DNA of 64,000 bases, from the NCBI GenBank assembly GCA_050248955.1, contig JBFWRK010000012.1, forward strand, positions 1 through 64,000, given 5' to 3'. The position numbers and the translations under genes were made by a program. Below the pieces are notes generated by a model, which saw only the letters and a program-made list of their open reading frames with translations, was not told the DNA's origin and searched no databases. Below, one piece after another: positions 16,088 to 24,804 of the stretch. The number at the start of each line of letters is the position of its first letter. The first letter of the stretch is position 1. Source of the DNA: JBFWRK01 sp050248955 (GTDB lineage Bacteria; Actinomycetota; Acidimicrobiia; Acidimicrobiales; Ilumatobacteraceae).

Positions 16088-17860
16088 ATGAGCGACGACG
16101 TCACCGACCAACCCGATCCGGCCACCGAGACCGCAGAGCCGGGCGACGCGGCCGCGGCAGAGGCGACGGACGGCTTCGCCGAGCTCGGCCTGCGCGCCGA
16201 GCTGCTCGGGTCGCTCGCGGCGCTCGGCTACGAGGAGCCCACCCCGATCCAGCGAGCGGCGATCCCACCGCTGCTGCAGGGTCACGATCTCGTCGGCCAG
16301 GCCGCCACCGGCACCGGCAAGACCGCCGCATTCGCGTTGCCCGTGCTCCAGCGCATCTCGCGCTCCGCTGGTCGCGCGCAGCTCGTCGCGCTCGTCCTCG
16401 TGCCGACGCGCGAGCTGGCGATGCAGGTGTCCGAAGCGATCTACAAGTACGGCCGCGAGCTCGGCGCGAGCGTCGTCCCGATCTACGGCGGCCAGCACAT
16501 CGGCCGGCAGCTCGACGCGCTCTCACGTGGCGTCGACGTCGTCGTCGCGACGCCCGGCCGCGCCCTCGACCACATCCGCCGGGGCACGCTGGCCCTCGCT
16601 GCCGTGCAGGTCGTGGTGCTGGACGAGGCCGACGAGATGCTCGACATGGGCTTTGCCGAAGACCTCGAGGCGATCCTCGAAGCCACCCCGCACGAGCGCC
16701 AGACCGTGCTCTTCTCGGCGACGATGCCACCGCGCATCGCCGGCATCGCGCGGCGCCACCTCCACGATCCCGTGCGCATCCAGATCGCCGCAGCGACGGA
16801 AGCGTCCGGCGAGTCGCCACTCGTCCGCCAGAGCGCGTACGTCGTGCCGCGCTCGCACAAGCCCGCCGCGCTCGGCCGGATCCTCGACATCGAGGCGCCG
16901 GCGGCAGCGATCGTCTTCTGCCGCACCCGCACCGAGGTCGACCAGCTGACCGAGACCCTGAACGGTCGCGGCTATCGGGCCGAGGCGCTCCACGGCGGCA
17001 TGAGCCAGGAGCAGCGCGACCGGGTCATGGGCCGGGTCCGCAGCGGCACCGCCGAGCTGCTCGTGGCGACCGATGTCGCCGCCCGCGGGCTCGACATCGA
17101 TCAGCTCACCCACGTCGTCAACTACGAGGTCCCGTCGGCACCCGAGGCCTACGTGCACCGCATCGGCCGCGTCGGGCGCGCCGGCCGCGAGGGGGTCGCG
17201 ATCACGTTGACGGAGCCGCGCGAGCAACGTCTGCTCGCGAACATCGAGCGGCTCACGAAGCAGAAGATCTCGATCGAGAAGATCCCCTCGGTCGCCGACC
17301 TGCGCGCCCGCCAGCTGCAGCTCACCGAGACGACGCTGCGCGAGCGGCTCGCCGCCGGCGACCTCGACCAGTTCGCCGCCGTCGTCGACGCGCTCGCGAG
17401 CGAGTTCGACCCGCGGCAGATCGCGCTCGCCGCCGTGCAACTCGCCCACGAGGCAGGCGGCGCGACGGTGGACGAGGTCGAGATCCCCGATCTGGCGGCG
17501 CGCGCCGAGCGCGATCAGGCCCGGGCTGCTCGTCCGGCACAGGACCGCAGCGTCGGCGGCAAGGACCGCGGCCCGGCAGGAGCGACGGCTCGGCTGTACT
17601 TCGGCGTCGGGCGCGCCGCCGGCGTGCGCCCGCAGGACCTCGTCGGAGCGATCGCCAACGAGACGACGCTGAGCGGCCGCGACATCGGCGCCATCCGCGT
17701 CGCCGAGCGCCACTCCGTGGTGGAGATCCCGGAACGCGCCGTCGACGAGGTGATCGCCGCGATGGGACGAACGACGATCAAGGGCAGCCGCCCCAACGTC
17801 CGCCGCTACCGCGAAGAGACCAGCGCGAAGGTGCACCGCCACCGCCCCGACCGCACCTGA
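16088..17860 (+). CDS. deaD: DEAD-box RNA helicase with DbpA-type RNA-binding domain
   Basis: A 590-residue cold-shock/ribosome-assembly type helicase. An acidic tail (1-25) precedes the Q motif (F30, PTPIQ), Walker A ATGTGKT at 73-79, PTRELA, DEAD at 179-182 and SAT at 210-212. The second RecA domain has LVATDVAARGLDI and HRIGRVGRAGR. The C-terminal 80 residues (ATARLYFGVGRAAGVRPQDL onward) match the DbpA RNA-binding domain seen in DeaD/CsdA and DbpA. Such helicases remodel rRNA and structured mRNA. The name deaD reflects the family; this domain does not separate it from a DbpA role. Confidence 0.92.
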   Translation: MSDDVTDQPDPATETAEPGDAAAAEATDGFAELGLRAELLGSLAALGYEEPTPIQRAAIPPLLQGHDLVGQAATGTGKTAAFALPVLQRISRSAGRAQLVALVLVPTRELAMQVSEAIYKYGRELGASVVPIYGGQHIGRQLDALSRGVDVVVATPGRALDHIRRGTLALAAVQVVVLDEADEMLDMGFAEDLEAILEATPHERQTVLFSATMPPRIAGIARRHLHDPVRIQIAAATEASGESPLVRQSAYVVPRSHKPAALGRILDIEAPAAAIVFCRTRTEVDQLTETLNGRGYRAEALHGGMSQEQRDRVMGRVRSGTAELLVATDVAARGLDIDQLTHVVNYEVPSAPEAYVHRIGRVGRAGREGVAITLTEPREQRLLANIERLTKQKISIEKIPSVADLRARQLQLTETTLRERLAAGDLDQFAAVVDALASEFDPRQIALAAVQLAHEAGGATVDEVEIPDLAARAERDQARAARPAQDRSVGGKDRGPAGATARLYFGVGRAAGVRPQDLVGAIANETTLSGRDIGAIRVAERHSVVEIPERAVDEVIAAMGRTTIKGSRPNVRRYREETSAKVHRHRPDRT

Positions 17861-17912
17861 CGGGCCGCCGCGTAGTGTTGCCGCGAGTCGGACGGCAGAG
17901 GAGGTTGGCCAG

Positions 17913-18656
17913 GTGCTGGCCGTAGCGGATTCGACCGTGTCCATCTTCGTCGCGGTCCTCTCGGCGATCATCGCCGTCACGTCGATCGTGTGGCAGGCGA
18001 TCTCGGAGAGCCGGCGTCAACAGCGGGAGCAGGCGTTCCTGACGCAGCAGAAGGAGGCGGACCGGCGCGCCGAGGCGGAGCAGCTCGTCCGTCGCTATCG
18101 CGAGCCGATCATCTTCGCCGCCGACCAGCTCGTGAACCGGGTCGAGAACGTCAGGGCGAAGGGGTTCCTCGAGAAGTACGGCGTCGACCGGCGCGAGTAC
18201 GTCGTGAACAGCACCGTCTACGCGGTCGCAGAGCTGCTCGGCTGGATGGAGCTCCTCCGCCAGGACCAGCAGTTCCTCGATCTCGGTGAGGAGGGTGCGA
18301 CGCGCCGCATGAACGAGTGCCTCGCCGCGATCGGGCGCTCGTTGTCGACGGACACGATCATCGACGCCGACGGGCGGCCGGCCCTCGTGATGATCTGGCG
18401 GCAGGAGCAGCGGGCGATCGGTGAGGTGATGATCGAGCGCGCCACCGGTCAGGGCGCCCGCTGCCTCGGCTACGCGTCGTTCAACCAGCGGCTCGGGGAC
18501 CCGCTGTTCGCGCAGTGGTTCGATCGCCTCGTCGACGACGTCGAGCACATCATCGACGAGCCGGCGCGAGGACTTCCGCGACTCGTCGAGGTGTCCGCAG
18601 CGGCGTGCGCGTTGATCGACCACCTGGACCCGGATCACGTCAGGGTCCAGCGGTAA
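17913..18656 (+). CDS. Membrane-anchored protein of unknown function
   Basis: A 247-residue protein with one N-terminal membrane helix (residues about 8-28), then a charged coiled-coil-like stretch (SRRQQREQAFLTQQ to LVRRY) and a mixed helical domain with several Trp residues (LLGWMELLRQDQQ). Similar architecture occurs in uncharacterised actinobacterial proteins; I do not recognise a named family. The GTG start has a good AGAGGAGG site about 8 bases upstream. It is followed after 7 bases by the Rrf2 regulator, so the two may be cotranscribed. Confidence 0.65.
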   Translation: MLAVADSTVSIFVAVLSAIIAVTSIVWQAISESRRQQREQAFLTQQKEADRRAEAEQLVRRYREPIIFAADQLVNRVENVRAKGFLEKYGVDRREYVVNSTVYAVAELLGWMELLRQDQQFLDLGEEGATRRMNECLAAIGRSLSTDTIIDADGRPALVMIWRQEQRAIGEVMIERATGQGARCLGYASFNQRLGDPLFAQWFDRLVDDVEHIIDEPARGLPRLVEVSAAACALIDHLDPDHVRVQR

Positions 18657-18663
18657 CGGCCCG

Positions 18664-19137
18664 ATGCGAGTGTCCGCCAAGGTCGACTACGCGGTCCGCG
18701 CCTGCGTCGAGCTCGCCCAGCGCGAGCACGATGGCCCGGTCAAGGGCGACGTCATCCGCGAAGCACAGGGCATCCCGCTCAAGTTCCTCGAGAACATCCT
18801 CGCCGAGCTGCGCGCCGAGGGGATCGTGATGTCTCGACGAGGCAGCGACGGCGGGTACTGGCTCGCTCGGCCCGCCGCGGAGATCACGGTGGCGCAGGTC
18901 GTGCGCGCCGTCGAGGGACCGATCGCGGCAGTGCGCGGTGAACGGCCGACGGCGATCGAGTACCCGCCGACGTCGGCCGCCTTGCGCGACGTGTGGGTCG
19001 CACTGCGAGCAAGCCTCCGCCTCGTCCTCGACCGGGTCACCCTGGCCGCCGTCGCCAGCAGCGAGCTGCCCGAGATCGTCACCGAGCTGCTCGCGACGCC
19101 AGGTGCGTGGGAGCCCCGGGAGCCCCTTTCCCACTGA
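18664..19137 (+). CDS. Rrf2 family transcriptional regulator (CymR-like)
   Basis: A 157-residue Rrf2 regulator with a winged-helix DNA-binding domain (VSAKVDYAVRACVELAQ, PLKFLENILAELR, RRGSDGGYWLARP). The three-Cys cluster that binds Fe-S in IscR and NsrR is absent, so it is more like CymR/RirA-type sulfur regulators that sense a protein or metabolite. It sits directly upstream of a sulfonate/nitrate-type ABC transporter. The intergenic promoter carries an AATTC-GAATT palindrome of the type CymR recognises. Repression of the transporter when sulfur is plentiful is the simplest model. Confidence 0.88.
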   Translation: MRVSAKVDYAVRACVELAQREHDGPVKGDVIREAQGIPLKFLENILAELRAEGIVMSRRGSDGGYWLARPAAEITVAQVVRAVEGPIAAVRGERPTAIEYPPTSAALRDVWVALRASLRLVLDRVTLAAVASSELPEIVTELLATPGAWEPREPLSH

Positions 19138-19142
19138 TCCAC

Positions 19143-19194
19143 TTGCGAAGCGACGGCGGCTTCCTTATAATTCCGATCGGTTTAGTCGTGAATT
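19143..19194 (+). promoter_or_regulatory. Promoter with overlapping Rrf2-type operator
   Basis: TTGCGA at 19143-19148 and a perfect TATAAT at 19166-19171 are separated by 17 bases, which makes a strong promoter. A palindrome from 19169 to 19194 (AATTC, 16 bases, GAATT, with CCGATCGG inside the left half) covers the end of the -10 and the transcription start region. That is ideal placement for a repressor. The ATG of the binding-protein gene is 40 bases downstream. Confidence 0.75.
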
Positions 19195-19233
19195 GACCAC
19201 CCCGGTCGCTCACCGCATCGAGGAGCCCCCCGA

Positions 19234-20322
19234 ATGACGGTTCTGTCCGTACGTTCCGTTCGCCTACGAACGCTCTCGGTCGCGCTTTGCCTCGCCCTGT
19301 TCGCCGGCGCGTGCGGCAGCAACGACGACGATTCGTCGGGCGTGCCCTCACCGACCTCCGCCGAAGCACTGACCGGCAGGGTGAACCTCGGTTTCTTCCC
19401 GAACGTGACCCACGCGCCGGCGCTCGTCGGCGTCGAGGAAGGCCTGTTCGATGATGCGCTCGGCGACGGTGTCGAATTCGACACCTTCACGTTCAACGCC
19501 GGAACCGAGGCGACCGAGGCGCTCTTCGCCGGCGCCATCGATCTGACCTTCATCGGCCCGAACCCGGCGATCAACGCGTTCGCCAAGTCGGGAGGCGAGG
19601 CGATCCGCATCATCTCGGGCAGCACCTCCGGCGGCGCCTATCTCGTCGTGAAGCCGGAGATCACGACGCCGGCCGAGCTCGTCGGGCGCACGATCGCCAC
19701 ACCATCGCTCGGCAACACACAAGACGTCGCGCTGCGCGCCTGGCTCGCCGAGCAGGGCTTCGAGACCACGCCCGAAGGCGGCGGTGACGTGACCATCCTC
19801 CCCCAGTCGAACGCCACGAGCCTGGAGTCGTTCGTCGCCGGATCGATCGACGGTGCGTGGGTGCCGGAGCCATGGGCGACTCGTCTGATCCTCGAGGGCA
19901 AGGGCAGGGTGCTCGTCGACGAGCGTGATCTGTGGGCCGAGACCGGAGGCGAGTACGTGACCACGCACCTCATCGCCCGCACCGAGTTCCTCGAGCAACA
20001 CCCAGACCTGGTGCAGGCGGTGTTGGAAGGGCTCGCAACCGCGATCGACGCGATCGAGAGCGACCCCGAAGGGGCACAGGCCGCGGTGATCGCACAGATC
20101 GAGTCGATCACGGGACAGAGCCCGTCGGCCGATGTGATCGCGGAGAGCTTCGGCAACCTCACGTTCACACTCGACCCGATCGCTGCGTCGCTCGCCGGTT
20201 CCGCCCGCGACGCGGAAGGAGTCGGATTGCTCGATCCCGTCGACCTCACCGGGATCTACGACCTCTCGTTGCTGAACGCGCTGCTGGCCGTTCGCGGCGA
20301 CGGCCCCATGGGAGCGCTATGA
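19234..20322 (+). CDS. ABC transporter substrate-binding lipoprotein, sulfonate/nitrate/taurine type
   Basis: A 362-residue lipoprotein with a signal peptide and lipobox FAGAC (Cys near residue 27). The mature part matches the NrtA/SsuA/TauA binding-protein fold: VNLGFFPNVTHAPALVG at the start of the domain, GAIDLTFIGPNPAINAF, and SIDGAWVPEPWATRL. It would deliver an organic anion, probably a sulfonate given the CymR-like regulator and operator upstream, to the ATPase and permease encoded by the next two genes. Nitrate or thiamine-precursor transport is possible. Confidence 0.87.
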   Translation: MTVLSVRSVRLRTLSVALCLALFAGACGSNDDDSSGVPSPTSAEALTGRVNLGFFPNVTHAPALVGVEEGLFDDALGDGVEFDTFTFNAGTEATEALFAGAIDLTFIGPNPAINAFAKSGGEAIRIISGSTSGGAYLVVKPEITTPAELVGRTIATPSLGNTQDVALRAWLAEQGFETTPEGGGDVTILPQSNATSLESFVAGSIDGAWVPEPWATRLILEGKGRVLVDERDLWAETGGEYVTTHLIARTEFLEQHPDLVQAVLEGLATAIDAIESDPEGAQAAVIAQIESITGQSPSADVIAESFGNLTFTLDPIAASLAGSARDAEGVGLLDPVDLTGIYDLSLLNALLAVRGDGPMGAL

Positions 20323-21131
20323 CGGTGACGGAACAGGCGGCGTCGGCTTCGACGCTCGCGCAGAAGGTGCCGCCGCGTTCCACGTCGGGCAAGGACGCGG
20401 TCATCATCACGGATGCATCCAAGCGCTACGGCGTCGGCGATCGGTCTGTCGTCGCGCTCGATCGGATCACGCTGTCGGTCGAGCGCGGTGAGTTCGTCTG
20501 CATCGTCGGCGCGTCCGGCTGCGGCAAGTCGACGTTGCTGTCGCTCGTTGCCGGCCTCGACGCGCCGACCGCGGGCACAGTGAGCGTACCCGGGCGCGCC
20601 GCGCTCATGTTCCAGGACGCCGCGCTGCTGCCGTGGCGAACAGCGGCCGCGAACGTGGAGCTCGCCCTCAAGCTGCGCGGCGTGGCGAAGCGGGAACGGC
20701 GAGAGCGATCGCTCGACCTGCTCGATCTCGTCCGCCTGAAGGACTTCGCGGACAAACGCCCGCACGAGCTGTCGGGTGGGATGCGCCAACGAGTCGCTCT
20801 CGCCAGAGCACTCGCGCAGGATGCCGACGTGCTCCTGATGGACGAGCCGTTCGGCGCGCTCGACGCGATCACTCGTGATGTGCTGCACGACGAGCTCGAA
20901 CGCGTCGCCGCCGAGCAACGGCTCACGATCTTGTTCGTCACGCACAACGTGCGCGAGGCGGCGCGCTTGGGCGACCGCATCATCCTGTTGTCGAGTCGGC
21001 CGGGCCGTGTCGCGGAGGAGTTCCGCGTCGACGTCGCCCGGCCGAGGCGGATCGAGTCGCCCGCTGTCTCGTCGATCGCAGCCGAAGTCACCGTGCGCCT
21101 GCGCGAGGAGGTGCGCCGCCATGGCCGCTGA
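20319..21131 (+). CDS. ABC transporter ATPase, sulfonate/nitrate type
   Basis: A 270-residue ATPase with Walker A GASGCGKST, the family Q-loop phrase MFQDAALLPWRT, signature LSGGMRQRVALARAL and Walker B VLLMDEPFGALDAITR. The MFQD..LLPW and FGALD motifs are typical of the SsuB/NrtD/TauB branch. Its ATG overlaps the binding-protein stop (ATGA), and its 3' end overlaps the permease start by 11 bases, so the three genes form one operon. Confidence 0.92.
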   Translation: MTVTEQAASASTLAQKVPPRSTSGKDAVIITDASKRYGVGDRSVVALDRITLSVERGEFVCIVGASGCGKSTLLSLVAGLDAPTAGTVSVPGRAALMFQDAALLPWRTAAANVELALKLRGVAKRERRERSLDLLDLVRLKDFADKRPHELSGGMRQRVALARALAQDADVLLMDEPFGALDAITRDVLHDELERVAAEQRLTILFVTHNVREAARLGDRIILLSSRPGRVAEEFRVDVARPRRIESPAVSSIAAEVTVRLREEVRRHGR

Positions 21132-22041
21132 CGACATCCTCGACCGGGAGCTCGCCGGCCTCGACCGGCTCGAGCTACCGACGACGACCCGCCGATCGTT
21201 CGCCGCCCGGACGTGGTCGTCCGCGTGGCCGAAGGTCGCGGCGGTGGCCCTCGCCGTGCTGCTGTGGCAGGTCGTCGTGTGGCGGGAGTGGCGACCGTCG
21301 TTCGTCCTACCGTCGCCCGGCGACGTCGGCGCTCGCCTCTGGGACGACATCGGCACCGCGACGTTGTGGCGGGCTGTCGGCTACACGCTCCGCCGGGCAC
21401 TGATCGGATTCAGCCTGTCGGCGCTGATCGGTGGTCTCATCGCCCTCGCCGTCACCAGGATCCGGCTGCTGCGTGTCGCGATCGGCTCGATGATCACCGG
21501 CCTCCAGACGATGCCGTCGATCGCATGGTTCCCGCTCGCCATCCTCCTGTTCAAGCTCAGTGAGCAGGCGATCCTGTTCGTCGTCGTCCTCGGGGCCGCG
21601 CCGTCGATCGCGAACGGCATCATCGCCGGCATCGACAACGTACCGCCGACGTTGCGCCGGGTCGGCCGGACGCTCGGCGCTCACGGCATCGCGCTCTACC
21701 GCGACGTGGTCGTGCCGGCTGCCATGCCGTCGATGCTCGCCGGGCTGAAGCAGGGGTGGGCCTTCTCGTGGCGGAGCCTGATGGCAGGCGAGCTGCTCGT
21801 CATCATCCCGGGGACGCAATCGCTCGGCACGCGGCTGCAGTTCGCCCGCGAGTTCTCCGACGCCGAAGGCCTGATCGCCACGATGATCGTGATCCTCGTC
21901 ATCGGCATCCTCGTCGACACGGTGGTCTTCGGCAGGGTCGAGCGGGGGGTGCTGCGCCGTCGGGGGCTCGTCATCGAGGACGAGCGCGCACCGAGGGCCA
22001 TCCGGAGTCGCGGTCGGCTCGCGGTGCTACCGGCTCGCTGA
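21121..22041 (+). CDS. ABC transporter permease, sulfonate/nitrate type
   Basis: A 306-residue membrane protein with about six helices and the BPD-transport inner membrane domain. The EAA-loop region reads RTLGAHGIALYRDVVVPAAMPSMLAGL, and QTMPSIAWFPLAILLF is typical of SsuC/TauC permeases. The N-terminal 40 residues are cytoplasmic and acidic/polar. It completes the importer and is followed by a strong hairpin terminator at 22062. Confidence 0.9.
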   Translation: MAADDILDRELAGLDRLELPTTTRRSFAARTWSSAWPKVAAVALAVLLWQVVVWREWRPSFVLPSPGDVGARLWDDIGTATLWRAVGYTLRRALIGFSLSALIGGLIALAVTRIRLLRVAIGSMITGLQTMPSIAWFPLAILLFKLSEQAILFVVVLGAAPSIANGIIAGIDNVPPTLRRVGRTLGAHGIALYRDVVVPAAMPSMLAGLKQGWAFSWRSLMAGELLVIIPGTQSLGTRLQFAREFSDAEGLIATMIVILVIGILVDTVVFGRVERGVLRRRGLVIEDERAPRAIRSRGRLAVLPAR

Positions 22042-22061
22042 CCTGTCCCCCCGACGCGGAA

Positions 22062-22088
22062 CGGCCCCACGCTGGTTGCGTGGGGCCG
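22062..22088. terminator. Hairpin terminator between convergent genes
   Basis: CGGCCCCACG and CGTGGGGCCG pair perfectly over 10 bases around a 7-base loop, 20 bases after the permease stop and between convergent genes. There is no T-run on either side, as is common in high-GC actinobacteria. Confidence 0.8.
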
Positions 22089-22158
22089 TGCCGTGTCGCC
22101 TCAGGATCTCCGTGTTGCTCGGATCTCCCGGTTGCTCAGGATCTCCGTACCAGGAGGG

Positions 22159-23046
22159 TCAGTAGACGAACCCGACCACGTCGATGACGAAGTGGGTGCC
22201 GTTCACGCCGGCAGTGACCTTCACCTTCGCTTCGGCGTCGACCGCCACCGGACCTGTCTCGCCGATGATGGCGTTCGGACCGGCCCAGTTGACCGACGCG
22301 GTCGCCGGCTCGGTCGTCAGTGCGTTGGAGTAGATCTTGAGGAAGCCACCCGCGCCCTGTGTGTCCGTCACCGTGAGCTTCACGACCGCAGCCACCGCGC
22401 CGGGCGGGACCGCGACCTTCGACGCAGCCGCACCGTCGACGCCGCTCCCCAGGCTGATCACCCGGGTCTCTCCGGCGGCGATGCCGCCAGCAGTGGCGAT
22501 GCGGGAGTCGTAGGCCCGCAGCGGCGTGTCGAGCAACCGCATGTCACCGGTGGCCGACGCGCTGAGCGCCAACTGGCCTCGGACCGCCCCGGCCGGGAAT
22601 GCGGCGTTGTGCACGTTCACGTAGTAGTTCGCCGGCGTCGTCGTGATCAAGGTTGCGAGCGCCGGATCGACGGGCACGCAGCCGCTCGAGGTCGGCGTCG
22701 GTGGGGTGAGCGTCACGACGATCCCACCGTTCACGCCGGCGGCACCTTCGTGGATGTGAGCAGCCGTCGCCGTGTCGATGCCGGCGACGCGAAGGTCGAA
22801 GCACGCATTTCCGGCAACGGGGTCGATGGTGATCGCGGCGGCGCCGTCGCCGTCGGGATCGGCGGGCGGCACCTCGTTCGCTCCTGTCAGTTGCGCGAGG
22901 AACGGCCGGGCGACGGCGGCTTCGGCCGCACCGGGTCCAGTGCCTGTGTTGCGGGCGTTGCCGCTCGCGATCGTGGGCATCAGCAATGCGAGTGCCGACA
23001 GTCCGAGCGCGGTACCGACCGCGCCCGCCTTGGTCGTTGCTTTCAT
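22159..23046 (-). CDS. Secreted CHRD-domain protein
   Basis: A 295-residue exported protein with a signal peptide of about 30 residues. The first half is a CHRD domain (LTGANEVPPADPDGDGAA, AAHIHEG, NYYVNVHNAAFPAGAVRGQL), a fold of unknown function named from chordin. The second half (LLDTPLRAYDSRIA to GTHFVIDVVGFVY) matches a beta-rich repeat frequent at the C-termini of actinobacterial surface proteins. An AGGAGG site precedes the ATG. There is no sortase signal, so it is probably released or loosely cell-associated. Confidence 0.85.
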   Translation of the reverse strand: MKATTKAGAVGTALGLSALALLMPTIASGNARNTGTGPGAAEAAVARPFLAQLTGANEVPPADPDGDGAAAITIDPVAGNACFDLRVAGIDTATAAHIHEGAAGVNGGIVVTLTPPTPTSSGCVPVDPALATLITTTPANYYVNVHNAAFPAGAVRGQLALSASATGDMRLLDTPLRAYDSRIATAGGIAAGETRVISLGSGVDGAAASKVAVPPGAVAAVVKLTVTDTQGAGGFLKIYSNALTTEPATASVNWAGPNAIIGETGPVAVDAEAKVKVTAGVNGTHFVIDVVGFVY

Positions 23047-23128
23047 GGGGACCTCCTGTTGTCACTTGCGCGTCTACCCCGCCGGCCAATGTGACAGACG
23101 TGTGACGCGTAGGCAGTCTGGCCTATCC

Positions 23129-24577
23129 TCAAGCAGATGTGAGCGCGGCGGCGAATGCGGCACGGAGCGCGGTCGCCCGGTCGGTCGCCACCGCACTTGC
23201 TTCCGTCGCCCCCAGGGCAGCGTGCAGCCGAGCCTGCTGCGACCAGCTGTAGACGCTGGTGTCACGGAGGTTCAGCCGTTCGGCGAGCAGTGCCCGCGCC
23301 AGCTCGTGGTGACCCGCACGGAGCGCGGATTCCAGCAGCGTGCGCTGCAGCGCGTCGCGCTGGGCGTGCGAACCACCGAAGCGGTTCACGATCCGACGGA
23401 TCGGCGCGAGGTCTCCGATCGCGTCGGCGTAGCGGCCCTCGGCGAACGCGATCACCGCTCGGCACGTCGACCGACCGATTTCGGCCGTCATCCGCGCGTT
23501 CGTCCCGCTCGCCGATTCGAGCGAGGTGTCGAGGCGGCGGACCACGGCCTTGGCGTCGTCGAGCCGGCCGGCTCCGACGAAGGCCATCACGGCGTGCAGG
23601 TCGTTGAACGCGTACCAGGGATCCGCTGTCACCCGGCTCGCCCAGGCGTCCGCGAGCGGGGCGAATCGCCCCTCGGTGTCGGCGCCATCGAGCTCGAACC
23701 GCCAGAGCAGCGCACTGGCGTCGAGCATCTCGATCGGCACGCCGAGCGACCCCGGGTGGTGGACCTCGGCGTCGTAGATCTGCAGTGCCCGCCGGCGATC
23801 CCCCGCTTCCAGGCAGTAGAGCGCGAGGTGCCACCAGTTGTGCACCGTGAAGAGGTTCCCCGCGCCCCAGTCACCGACGCGGCTCTGCATGAACCGGATG
23901 CCCTCGTCGATGCGGCCCTGCATCTCCAGCGTGTGCACGACGCCGTGCACCGCCCAGACGTCGTCGGGGTTGGCCTCGAGCGCGGCGAGTCCCGCGGCTT
24001 CGGCCTGGGGGTAGAAGCCGGACTCCTCGAAGCCGAAGGACTGCATGCCGCGCACGAACCCGGCATGCGGGTGGTCGGGAGCGAACTCGCCGATCGTGCG
24101 GGCGGGTCGATCGCAGAGGTTCCCGGCGTCGCCGAGGAAGAAGTCGAGCTGGTGGCCGAGCATCAGTGCCAGGAGATCCTTCGGCCACCGCAGCAGCAGG
24201 TCGTCGAGCTGGCGAGCTGCGCCGGTCCAGTCGCCGTCCAACCACGCCGCGATCGCTGCGGCGTGCATCGCCTCCCGCTCGTTGGTCGCGACCGTTCCGA
24301 GCGCCGCGCTCGCGGCGCGGGCGTTGTCGAGGTCGGGGACGTCGGTGCTCATCAGATGGAGGTAGGCGACGAGCACGTGGGCCATCGCGGCACCTGGTTC
24401 CTGCTCGACGAGCTCGCCGGTGAGATCGACAGCCGCGGGGTCGAATCGCAGCAGACGGTCGATCGCGCGGTCGTAGAGCGCAATCGCATCCGAGGTGCCC
24501 GACATCGGGTTGCCGTGCGCGTCGCGGCCGGATCCGAACGCGCCGGTCGTCGTGCCGGCAGTGAGGGAAGTGGTCAT
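23129..24577 (-). CDS. Tetratricopeptide-repeat protein, TTC38-like
   Basis: A 482-residue all-helical protein resembling the TTC38 family shared by bacteria and animals. Recognisable stretches are LYDRAIDRLLRFDPAAVDL near the N-terminus, LALMLGHQLDFFLGD, ANPDDVWAVHGVVHTLEMQG and FTVHNWWHLALYCLE, the last being characteristic of the family. The function of the family is unknown; TPR folds usually bind partner proteins. An AAGGAG site lies just upstream, and a short perfect palindrome sits 36 bases upstream of the ATG. Confidence 0.85.
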   Translation of the reverse strand: MTTSLTAGTTTGAFGSGRDAHGNPMSGTSDAIALYDRAIDRLLRFDPAAVDLTGELVEQEPGAAMAHVLVAYLHLMSTDVPDLDNARAASAALGTVATNEREAMHAAAIAAWLDGDWTGAARQLDDLLLRWPKDLLALMLGHQLDFFLGDAGNLCDRPARTIGEFAPDHPHAGFVRGMQSFGFEESGFYPQAEAAGLAALEANPDDVWAVHGVVHTLEMQGRIDEGIRFMQSRVGDWGAGNLFTVHNWWHLALYCLEAGDRRRALQIYDAEVHHPGSLGVPIEMLDASALLWRFELDGADTEGRFAPLADAWASRVTADPWYAFNDLHAVMAFVGAGRLDDAKAVVRRLDTSLESASGTNARMTAEIGRSTCRAVIAFAEGRYADAIGDLAPIRRIVNRFGGSHAQRDALQRTLLESALRAGHHELARALLAERLNLRDTSVYSWSQQARLHAALGATEASAVATDRATALRAAFAAALTSA

Positions 24578-24613
24578 CCTGAGCTCCTTGTTTCTCGATG
24601 CAACGACAGAGGC

Positions 24614-24630
24614 GTGAGGGCCGCCCTCAC
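24614..24630. promoter_or_regulatory. 17-bp perfect palindrome upstream of the TTC38-like gene
   Basis: GTGAGGGCCGCCCTCAC is perfectly symmetrical about its central C. It is followed on the plus strand by another CTCAC/GTGAG pairing. Its position, 36 bases before the start codon of the TPR gene, fits an operator near the promoter; a terminator for an older gene on the plus strand is the alternative. Confidence 0.5.
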
Positions 24631-24779
24631 ATCGTGAGACAGGTCATCCCTCCTGCTCGACGGCCCACGTCGTGTCGGTCTCGCGCCGGTACGAGCACCA
24701 GGTCCCCGTACCGCACCACGTTGTCGAGGTGCCGACCGAGCTCCGGCAGCACCTCGGCGTCCCACCAGCTTGTCACCGT
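24627..24779 (-). pseudogene. Possible 3' remnant of a decayed gene
   Basis: On the minus strand this stretch reads as a coding-like fragment (GTVTSWWDAEVLPELGRHLD, then VVRYGDLVLVPAR) with G/C-biased third positions, ending in TGA at 24627. Upstream the frame runs into repeated DNA with no ribosome site. I cannot assign a family. It may be the end of a gene disrupted when the repeats at 24805-25310 arrived, or merely an open frame in GC-rich DNA. Confidence 0.25.
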
Positions 24780-24804
24780 CCCAGCCGGCACCCGACGCCT
24801 TTGT

